DNA from: Vibrio tasmaniensis
GTDB taxonomy: Bacteria; Pseudomonadota; Gammaproteobacteria; Enterobacterales; Vibrionaceae
Reading direction: 5' to 3'
Assembly: GCF_024347635.1 (NCBI RefSeq)
Contig: NZ_AP025510.1
Coordinates: 62,001-126,000, forward strand
DNA length: 64,000 nucleotides
Position numbers and translations under genes: made by a program
The notes under the pieces: generated by a model
Databases searched by the model: none
Told to the model about the DNA's origin: nothing
The model's input: only the letters and a program-made list of their open reading frames with translations
Part shown: positions 58,053 through 64,000 of the stretch, piece by piece
Position numbering within the stretch: the stretch's first letter is position 1
How the letters are laid out: every line of letters begins with the position of its first letter

Positions 58053-59324
58053 ATGACGGAAAAAAAGAAGCGCGGATTATTATCGTGGCTTGGTTTTGGT
58101 GAAGAAGAACAAAGCCCAAAAACTCAGAATGAAGCGAACGTAGAAAACGTTGAAGATCAAACTGAAGTTGAATCACAAGTCGAGGTTGAAGCTGAAGTAG
58201 CTAAGCCAACTGAAATTCAATCAGTTGAATCTGAGCTTGCTGAATCAGATCAAGCGCTTGAAGAGACTCAAGAAGAGCAGCAGCCTGTCCTAGCAGAAGC
58301 AGAAGCAGAAGCAGAAGCAGAAGCAGAAGCAGAAGCAGAAGCAGAGCAGGAAGAAGTGATTGCTCCTCAAGCTAAGATTGAAGAAGTTCAAGAGAAGCCG
58401 ACAGAAAGCTTCTTTGCACGACTTAAGCGTAGCCTAAGCCGTACTAAAGCAAACATTGGTGCTGGCTTCTTTGGTTTGTTCAAAGGCAAGCAAATCGATG
58501 AAGACCTGTTTGAAGAACTAGAAGAGCAACTTCTGATCGCCGACGTGGGTATGAATACCACCGTTAAGATCATTGAAAACCTAACAGAAAAAGCATCCCG
58601 TAATGACCTAAAAGACGGTGAAGCGCTTTATGGTCTGCTCAAAGAAGAGATGTCAGAAATCTTGAGCCAAGTGGAACAGCCACTGGTTGTTGATACCACT
58701 AAAACACCTTACGTTATTTTAATGGTGGGTGTGAATGGCGTGGGTAAGACAACCACTATCGGTAAGCTGGCGAAACAATTCCAAAGTGAAGGCAAGAAAG
58801 TGATGCTGGCGGCGGGTGATACCTTCCGTGCGGCAGCGGTTGAACAACTTCAGGTTTGGGGGCAGCGTAATGATGTTCCGGTTATCGCTCAGCACACTGG
58901 TGCCGATAGCGCGTCTGTTATCTACGATGCGATTGAAGCGGCGAAAGCGCGTGGTGTTGATGTTGTGATTGCAGATACTGCAGGCCGTTTGCAGAACAAG
59001 AGCAACTTGATGGAAGAGCTACGCAAGATTGTTCGTGTAATGAAGAAGATCGATGATTCTGCACCGCACGAAATCATGTTAACGCTAGATGCAGGTACCG
59101 GTCAGAATGCGATTAGCCAAGCGAAGTTGTTTAGTGACGTGGCACCAGTAACGGGTATTACGCTAACTAAGCTAGATGGTACAGCGAAAGGTGGCGTAAT
59201 TTTCTCAATTGCTGACCAGTTCCAGATTCCAATCCGCTATATTGGCGTGGGCGAAGGCATTGACGACCTGCGTCCATTTGAGTCGAAAGACTTTATTGAA
59301 GCACTATTTAGCCGTGAAGAGTAA
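58053..59324 (+). CDS. ftsY: Signal recognition particle receptor FtsY
   Basis: GTPase that brings SRP-ribosome complexes to SecYEG. 423 aa. Acidic A domain to about residue 115, including an Ala-Glu repeat at 81-98 encoded by a GCAGAA microsatellite; then the N domain and GTPase: G1 GVNGVGKTTT at 226-235, DTAGRL, TKLDGTAKGG, and GVGEGIDDLRPF at the end. Short basic N-terminus MTEKKKRGLLSWLGFG may be the membrane contact. First gene of ftsY-ftsE-ftsX. Confidence 0.97.
   Translation: MTEKKKRGLLSWLGFGEEEQSPKTQNEANVENVEDQTEVESQVEVEAEVAKPTEIQSVESELAESDQALEETQEEQQPVLAEAEAEAEAEAEAEAEAEQEEVIAPQAKIEEVQEKPTESFFARLKRSLSRTKANIGAGFFGLFKGKQIDEDLFEELEEQLLIADVGMNTTVKIIENLTEKASRNDLKDGEALYGLLKEEMSEILSQVEQPLVVDTTKTPYVILMVGVNGVGKTTTIGKLAKQFQSEGKKVMLAAGDTFRAAAVEQLQVWGQRNDVPVIAQHTGADSASVIYDAIEAAKARGVDVVIADTAGRLQNKSNLMEELRKIVRVMKKIDDSAPHEIMLTLDAGTGQNAISQAKLFSDVAPVTGITLTKLDGTAKGGVIFSIADQFQIPIRYIGVGEGIDDLRPFESKDFIEALFSREE
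58293..58346 (+). repeat. GCAGAA hexanucleotide microsatellite in ftsY
   Basis: Eight perfect GCAGAA units (58293-58340) and one GCAGAG. It encodes nine Ala-Glu pairs. As the unit is six bases, copy-number change would lengthen or shorten the acidic domain without a frameshift. Confidence 0.95.
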
Positions 59325-59401
59325 CGCGCGTAGCAAAGTGGTTTATCTTTAACCTGCTACCGTTTTAAATTTGATATGAGTGATCGTAAGAGGAATTTTC
59401 G

Positions 59402-60079
59402 GTGATCAAATTTCAGCAAGTGAGCAAAGCCTACCGAGGCGGACGACAAGCGCTCCAAAAAGTGGACTTTCATCTAAAACGAGGAGAGATGGCATTTTTA
59501 GGCGGGCACTCTGGTGCTGGTAAAAGTACCTTGCTGAAGTTGATCTGCGCGATAGAGCGTCCAACTGACGGACGTGTTTGGTTTAACGATCACGATATTA
59601 CTCGTATCCCAGCCAAAGACATTCCCTTTTTACGTCGTAACATCGGAATTGTCTTTCAAGATCACCGCCTACTGATGGATCGCTCGATCTTCGATAACGT
59701 CGCTCTGCCTATGCGTATTGAATCTATTTCTGAAAACGAAATTAAACGTCGAGTCAGCGCCGCGTTGGACAAAACTGGTTTATTAGACAAAGCCCGTTGT
59801 TTGCCAAGCCAGCTCTCTGGAGGTGAACAACAACGGGTCGGTATTGCTCGCGCTGTAGTTAACCGCCCAACTCTGCTTTTAGCGGATGAACCAACTGGTA
59901 ACCTAGATCCTGAACTATCGAGTCGTGTATTACGCTTGTTTGAAGAGTTCAACCGTGCGGGTGTCACGATCATGCTAGCGACGCACGATATCGGGTTAGT
60001 GAACACTCGCCCTCAGTATCGTCATCTGGAATTAAACCAAGGCTTTTTGAGTGAGGTTGAAGATTATGGCCGCGAATAA
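59402..60079 (+). CDS. ftsE: Cell division ATPase FtsE
   Basis: 225-aa ABC ATPase; GTG start preceded by AAGAGGAA. Walker [11 protein letters not shown] with Lys41, signature [15 protein letters not shown], Walker [13 protein letters not shown], and the His switch ATHD. With FtsX it controls periplasmic amidases at the septum. It overlaps the ftsX start by 14 bases. Confidence 0.97.
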   Translation: MIKFQQVSKAYRGGRQALQKVDFHLKRGEMAFLGGHSGAGKSTLLKLICAIERPTDGRVWFNDHDITRIPAKDIPFLRRNIGIVFQDHRLLMDRSIFDNVALPMRIESISENEIKRRVSAALDKTGLLDKARCLPSQLSGGEQQRVGIARAVVNRPTLLLADEPTGNLDPELSSRVLRLFEEFNRAGVTIMLATHDIGLVNTRPQYRHLELNQGFLSEVEDYGRE

Positions 60080-61034
60080 GCGCATCAAGAAACCTCAATC
60101 CAATCGAGCAGCAAACCGGGCTTCAAGCGACGGTTTTTTTGTTGTTCATTGGAAACAAGCCAAGTCATCGTTCTCGCAAATGTGGCAGCGTCCATTAGGT
60201 AACTTGCTGACGCTTGCGGTGATTTCAATGGCGTTGGCGATGCCCGCTTGTTTGTACCTACTGGGCAAGAACGTTGGTGAAGTGGCGCAAGACGTCACCA
60301 GCCCGTCACAAATTAGTGCTTATGTAGAGGATGGTATCCCTGAGCCGAGAGTCATGGTGCTCAAGGATGAAATCGAAAGTTGGGACCAAGTCGAGCTAGT
60401 GGAGTACATTTCTCCACAGCAAGGTCTTGAGGACCTCAGCCAGTATTCTGGTTTTGAGGACGCCCTAACTATCCTCGATGATTATTCATTGCCAGGTGTG
60501 TTGGTGATTACGCCAAGCGTACACAGCGACACGTTAATTAAAGAACTGGCAGGCAAGGTTAAGAAACAAGAGTTAGTCACTGATGTTCGTTTAGATGAAG
60601 ACTGGTTAGCTCGACTGGATGCTATCAAAGCACTTGCGGCTGTCATCGTGATTACCTTAACTGTGTTGATGTTGGGCGCCGTATTTCTGATTATCGGCAA
60701 CACACTACGATTTAATGTGTTGGCGCATAAAGAAGAGATTCAAACCATGAAGCTGATTGGTGCTACCGACAGCTACATTCTTCGACCATACCTGTATGCT
60801 GGAATGTGGTTTGGTGTATTAGGTTCGATTAGCGCGTGGGTAATGACGGCATTGATTACCGTATTACTGAACAGCGCAGTGGATGACTTGGCTCAGTTGT
60901 ACGATAGCCACTTCCGCTTAATTGGCCTGAGTTGGGATGAATCTTTATTGCTTTTGATCGTCGGAACCTTGCTTGGTAGCGTGGCTGCGAAGCTTTCTGC
61001 ACAGCGTCACCTAAAAGAAATTGAACCTGTTTAG
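60066..61034 (+). CDS. ftsX: Cell division membrane protein FtsX
   Basis: 322 aa, four transmembrane segments: one about residues 52-72, then three in the C-terminal half, with a periplasmic domain between (VAQDVTSPSQISAYVEDG...). I use the ATG at 60066, inside the ftsE end, with GAGGTTGAAG upstream; ATG 60051 would add five residues. A polar basic N-terminal tail precedes the first span. Partner of FtsE. Confidence 0.95.
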   Translation: MAANKRIKKPQSNRAANRASSDGFFVVHWKQAKSSFSQMWQRPLGNLLTLAVISMALAMPACLYLLGKNVGEVAQDVTSPSQISAYVEDGIPEPRVMVLKDEIESWDQVELVEYISPQQGLEDLSQYSGFEDALTILDDYSLPGVLVITPSVHSDTLIKELAGKVKKQELVTDVRLDEDWLARLDAIKALAAVIVITLTVLMLGAVFLIIGNTLRFNVLAHKEEIQTMKLIGATDSYILRPYLYAGMWFGVLGSISAWVMTALITVLLNSAVDDLAQLYDSHFRLIGLSWDESLLLLIVGTLLGSVAAKLSAQRHLKEIEPV

Positions 61035-61088
61035 GTGAATAGAGTCATAATTAGACGAAAAATAGGCACTTCTTAACCAGTTTTAGCC

Positions 61089-61116
61089 TTGTATAGACGA
61101 ATTGATTATGCATAAT
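61089..61116 (+). promoter_or_regulatory. Candidate rpoH promoter
   Basis: TTGTAT (-35), a 16-base spacer and CATAAT (-10), about 95 bases before the rpoH ATG. Downstream, CTTGAAACCT at 61129 and AGGTTCAAG at 61147 can form a leader hairpin. Confidence 0.4.
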
Positions 61117-61211
61117 TACTTCCCCCTCCTTGAAACCTGTTCATTTTAGGTTCAAGATTGTTGGGTTTTAATAGATGTATTACTCCAGATCAGAGATTGA
61201 TGAGGAACCGA

Positions 61212-62069
61212 ATGGCAAACCAAGCGTATCAAATGGCTTTAGTCACACAAGATAGTTTAGATAGCTATATCCGATCAGCGAACAGCTACCCAATGCTGAC
61301 ACCTGAAGAGGAACGTGGACTTGCAGAGCGATTACATTACAAAGGTGAGATCGATGCTGCGAAAGGCTTGATCCTTTCACACCTACGATTCGTGGTGCAC
61401 GTTGCAAGAGGCTACTCTGGCTACGGGCTGCCAATGGCTGATCTTGTCCAAGAAGGTAACATCGGCTTGATGAAGGCTGTTAAGCGCTTCAATCCAGAAG
61501 TTGGTGTCCGTCTAGTCTCTTTTGCTGTTCACTGGATCAAAGCTGAGATTCATGAATACGTATTGCGTAACTGGCGTATCGTTAAGATCGCAACGACTAA
61601 AGCGCAGCGTAAATTGTTCTTTAACCTTCGTAAGTCTAAAAAGCGTTTAGGTTGGTTCAATAACGGTGAAGTTGAGACGGTTGCGCGTGAACTGGGTGTT
61701 GAGCCTTCAGAAGTTCGAGAAATGGAATCTCGTTTGGCGGCACAGGACGCGACGTTTGAAGCGCCTATGGACGACGACGACGGTGGTTCTGCTTACACTG
61801 CACCAGTTTATTACCTTGAAGACAAGGCATCAGACGTTGCTGAGACGGTTGAAGCGGCTAACTGGGAATCACATACTAATAATCGCTTAGGTCTCGCATT
61901 GAAGAGCTTAGACGAACGCAGCCAACACATTGTTCGCTCACGTTGGTTAGACGACAACAAAGCAACACTGCAAGACTTAGCGGATACCTACAGCATTTCT
62001 GCAGAGCGTGTTCGCCAGTTAGAAAAGAATGCGATGAAGAAATTGAAGCAAGCCGTTGGTGACTTCTAA
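61212..62069 (+). CDS. rpoH: Heat-shock sigma factor RpoH (sigma-32)
   Basis: 285 aa from the ATG at 61212 (GAGGAA upstream), one residue longer than E. coli; the frame opens at 61158 but the added 18 residues do not match. Region 2 ([33 protein letters not shown]) and region 4 ([19 protein letters not shown]) are clear, and the sigma-32-specific RpoH box QRKLFFNLR lies at 132-140. Directs heat-shock genes; level is set by translation and FtsH turnover in the family. Confidence 0.97.
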   Translation: MANQAYQMALVTQDSLDSYIRSANSYPMLTPEEERGLAERLHYKGEIDAAKGLILSHLRFVVHVARGYSGYGLPMADLVQEGNIGLMKAVKRFNPEVGVRLVSFAVHWIKAEIHEYVLRNWRIVKIATTKAQRKLFFNLRKSKKRLGWFNNGEVETVARELGVEPSEVREMESRLAAQDATFEAPMDDDDGGSAYTAPVYYLEDKASDVAETVEAANWESHTNNRLGLALKSLDERSQHIVRSRWLDDNKATLQDLADTYSISAERVRQLEKNAMKKLKQAVGDF

Positions 62070-62108
62070 AGGCAGATAAGCCAGAAGCGATAAAATAAGC
62101 TGAATTTG

Positions 62109-62143
62109 AAAAGGCCGAGATCGAGAGATCTCGGCCTTTTTGT
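62109..62143 (+). terminator. Terminator after rpoH
   Basis: AAAAGGCCGAGATC/GATCTCGGCCTTTT with a GAGA loop and T5 tail. Confidence 0.9.
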
Positions 62144-62488
62144 TTTTGATCGATTTCTCAACTTTTGCGTTCGAAATTTGCAAAACGATTTTGTGGATAA
62201 CTCTGTGAGGAATTTATTCGTCAGCTGTCTAAAAGCAGGGTGTAGTAAGGCTTTGGCGGGGTTTTTCGCGTGGGGATATGTTTCAGTTAACCCACAGTTA
62301 GATCAGGATCATTACTACATGTTGTGGATCTATTTTTAAAAAGGCACTTTATTCACGCAATTCACAGATTTATCCACAAATGGTGTAAAAGTGATCGCTG
62401 GTGGATAACCTTATTAAGTGGATGTGATTGTTAGCCTTGGGATAGGTTACAATGGCAGCAAAGTAAATCAGTATAAAAAGAGAAAGTC
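62144..62488. other. rpoH-glpE intergenic region with a cluster of DnaA-box-like 9-mers
   Basis: 345 bases with no gene. Exact TGTGGATAA at 62192-62200 and exact TTATCCACA at 62370-62378 (the strong DnaA box, one on each strand), plus one-mismatch GGTGGATAA at 62400-62408 and two-mismatch TGTGGATCT at 62323-62331. Five GATC sites lie at about 62148, 62301, 62307, 62327 and 62393. Confidence 0.65.
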
Positions 62489-62809
62489 ATGGACCAGTTT
62501 AAACATATCGACGTTAAAGGCGCTCAAGCCCTTATTGAACAAAGTGAAGCTCGACTTGTCGATATACGAGATCCGCAATCTTTTGCGGTTGCCCATTCAA
62601 AAACCGCCTACCACCTGACGAACGATACAATGGTGTCGTTTATGGATGAGGTAGAGTTCGAACAGCCTATCTTAGTGATGTGTTACCACGGCATTAGTAG
62701 CCAAGGCGCGGCACAATATTTAGTGAACCAAGGCTTTGAAGAGGTATATAGTGTTGATGGCGGTTTCGAAGCTTGGCATCGTGCTGAACTTCCGGTGATC
62801 GCGGGTTAA
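62489..62809 (+). CDS. glpE: Thiosulfate sulfurtransferase GlpE
   Basis: 106-aa single-domain rhodanese. Catalytic Cys65 in the loop [12 protein letters not shown], preceded by VDIRDPQ and followed by [12 protein letters not shown], all typical. Moves sulfur from thiosulfate to cyanide or thioredoxin. Starts with AAAGAGAAAG upstream; glpG follows after 56 bases. No glpR copy is seen here. Confidence 0.95.
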   Translation: MDQFKHIDVKGAQALIEQSEARLVDIRDPQSFAVAHSKTAYHLTNDTMVSFMDEVEFEQPILVMCYHGISSQGAAQYLVNQGFEEVYSVDGGFEAWHRAELPVIAG

Positions 62810-62865
62810 TAGCTTTATCACTTAAGCGCTTCAAGCATCTCCCATAGCATGAATAGGAAGTAACA

Positions 62866-63708
62866 ATGATTAGACTGATGGTGTTAGACAACCCACGTCT
62901 TGCTCAAGCATTTATTGATTATATGGCCTCCCGTCAGATCCCTATTCAGATGTCTCCAGAGGGAGAAGGGCGTTTTGCTTTGTGGCTTCTTGATGGTCAA
63001 TTTCAGGTTGAAACCGAAGCTGAGCTGAATCGTTTTTTGGCTGAACCCAATCATAAACGCTATCAAGCGGCCTCTTGGGACATGGCAGAGACCAGAAAGA
63101 GCAACTTTCATTATCACACCCCGAGCTTCATGGGCATGATAAAAGCCAAAGCGGGCCCCGTGACACTGAGCCTAATGTTGGTGTGTGTGGTAATTTTTGC
63201 GCTGCAACAGATTGGTTTTGGCCAAGCTATTTTCAATGCCCTGCATTTCCCTGCGGTGGATGGACAGCAATGGCAGTTGTGGCGTTGGTTGAGCCATGCC
63301 GTTCTGCATTTCTCTGTTATGCACATCGCATTCAATATTTTGTGGTGGTGGCAGCTAGGTGGGGACATTGAGAAGAAACTAGGCAGCCTCAAGCTACTTC
63401 AGATCTTTGCTGTCTCTTCTGCGCTTTCAGGTGCTGGGCAGTATTGGGTTGAAGGGGCGAACTTCGGTGGCTTGTCTGGTGTTGTGTATGCTTTGGTTGG
63501 TTACTTATGGGTTGTCGGTGCGAAGGCACCACAACTTGGTTTAGGTATCCCAAGACAGATTGTCGGCTTTATGTTGGTGTGGTTAGTGCTTGGGTACATG
63601 CAGCCATTTATGGCGATCGCCAATACAGCGCATTTAGCTGGCCTAGCCGCTGGTGTCATTCTTGGCTTTATCGATGCGATGAAAGCACCGAGCTCGGCAA
63701 GAAGCTAA
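62866..63708 (+). CDS. glpG: Rhomboid intramembrane serine protease GlpG
   Basis: 280 aa. N-terminal cytoplasmic domain about residues 1-85, then six transmembrane segments. Catalytic Ser204 in GGLSGVVYALVGY and His256 in NTAHLAGLAAG; the HxxxN oxyanion motif is HIAFN (His153, Asn157). Inner membrane. Co-transcribed with glpE; ends at a bidirectional terminator. Confidence 0.95.
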   Translation: MIRLMVLDNPRLAQAFIDYMASRQIPIQMSPEGEGRFALWLLDGQFQVETEAELNRFLAEPNHKRYQAASWDMAETRKSNFHYHTPSFMGMIKAKAGPVTLSLMLVCVVIFALQQIGFGQAIFNALHFPAVDGQQWQLWRWLSHAVLHFSVMHIAFNILWWWQLGGDIEKKLGSLKLLQIFAVSSALSGAGQYWVEGANFGGLSGVVYALVGYLWVVGAKAPQLGLGIPRQIVGFMLVWLVLGYMQPFMAIANTAHLAGLAAGVILGFIDAMKAPSSARS

Positions 63709-63744
63709 CTCATTTTTTCTAGTGAGTAGCCAAACGATAGAGAC

Positions 63745-63773
63745 AAAAAAGCGGCCAGATGAGCCGCTTTTTT
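63745..63773. terminator. Bidirectional terminator between glpG and the fliL-like gene
   Basis: AAAAAAGCGGC/GCCGCTTTTTT around a 7-base loop, between convergent genes. Confidence 0.9.
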
Positions 63774-63795
63774 ATTGGGAATCGTTTTTACATCA

Positions 63796-64000
63796 TTACT
63801 GATAAAGGTATTTGGTAAACAATAAGTCAGCAATGAGGGTTTTACCTGTTTCAGGAAGTAAAATCTTATTGAGGTGCTCAACTAAGGACTTTCTCAAATC
63901 TTCACGACCGGATAGAGACTTAATTGTTTCTTCATTTTGTTTGCCGAGTAATTCAATCACCGCATCACGAATCAATGGCTGATGATGCTCAATGGCTTCT
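63796..64000 (-). CDS. FliL-like flagellar basal-body-associated protein, 3' part
   Basis: Runs off the window end; only the C-terminal 67 residues are seen. They read EAIEHHQPLIRDAVIELLGK, then a segment ending ILLPETGKTLIADLLFTKYLYQ, like the C-terminal domain of FliL (helix, then the short beta strands with FTKYLYQ). The main flagellar cluster is not here, so this is probably an isolated FliL-family paralog. The N-terminal membrane span is outside the window. Confidence 0.72.
   Translation of the reverse strand, partial: EAIEHHQPLIRDAVIELLGKQNEETIKSLSGREDLRKSLVEHLNKILLPETGKTLIADLLFTKYLYQ

Noticed and set aside
62144..62488. The rpoH-glpE gap as the crtS replication trigger of vibrios
   Set aside because: crtS is known from a different genomic context and from RctB-type sites; here I see DnaA-type boxes only.

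Overview
The window looks like a chromosome I segment of a Vibrio, probably of the Splendidus clade (the genus is inferred from 16S sequence, gene content and order; the clade is only a guess). Evidence for the genus: 16S/23S genes of gammaproteobacterial type, a long UbiD followed by a small ferredoxin and Fre, hemCDXY divergent from a TTG-started class I cyaA, then cyaY-lptM-lysA-dapF-DUF484-xerC-yigB, and ftsYEX-rpoH-glpE-glpG.

Layout. 1-5.5 kb: rho, an exported protein of unknown function, then ubiD-ferredoxin-fre as a tight operon. 5.5-22.3 kb: three complete rRNA operons in direct tandem, all on +. Operon 1 has two promoters (P1, P2); operons 2 and 3 each have one promoter in near-identical inter-operon DNA. 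Only operon 3 carries spacer tRNAs (Ile-GAT, Ala-TGC), and a distal tRNA-Asp(GTC) with a strong terminator closes the array. 22.4-23.5 kb: an IS630-family element whose transposase is split into two frames at a run of seven A. 24.2-28.4 kb: hemC-hemD-hemX-hemY on the minus strand. 28.7-36.3 kb: cyaA with a CRP-like site upstream, cyaY, lptM, lysA, dapF, DUF484, xerC, yigB.

36.5-48.6 kb: two tandem paralogous FIST-GGDEF-EAL proteins with degenerate GGDEF motifs and largely intact EAL motifs, followed by a 15/16 match to the ParB-binding parS consensus. Next come a DTW tRNA-modifying enzyme with a lipoprotein, an EVE protein, yigL, pldB, rhtB and an EAL-HDOD protein. 48.6-52.1 kb: an arsenate-resistance module, arsR - GAPDH - dual-specificity-type phosphatase - arsJ, with a candidate attenuator before arsJ and a degenerate 15-bp tandem repeat after it.

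52.1-57.9 kb: small, mostly membrane or conserved-unknown genes (acyltransferase, DUF2500, DUF4145, YhhN, YecH, YhgN/MarC, DUF1145, rsmD). This stretch also holds an unlisted 26-residue membrane peptide gene with its own promoter-like sequence, Shine-Dalgarno and terminator, and an AT-rich gap of about 0.8 kb. 58-64 kb: ftsY (with a GCAGAA microsatellite), ftsE, ftsX, rpoH, an intergenic region with DnaA-box-like 9-mers, glpE, glpG and the 3' part of a fliL-like gene on the minus strand.

Most of the window is core genome. The points I find most worth testing are the four-gene arsenate module with its phosphatase, the 26-aa peptide gene, the parS-like site, the DnaA-box cluster, the internal duplication in UbiD, and the sequence differences between the tandem rRNA operons.
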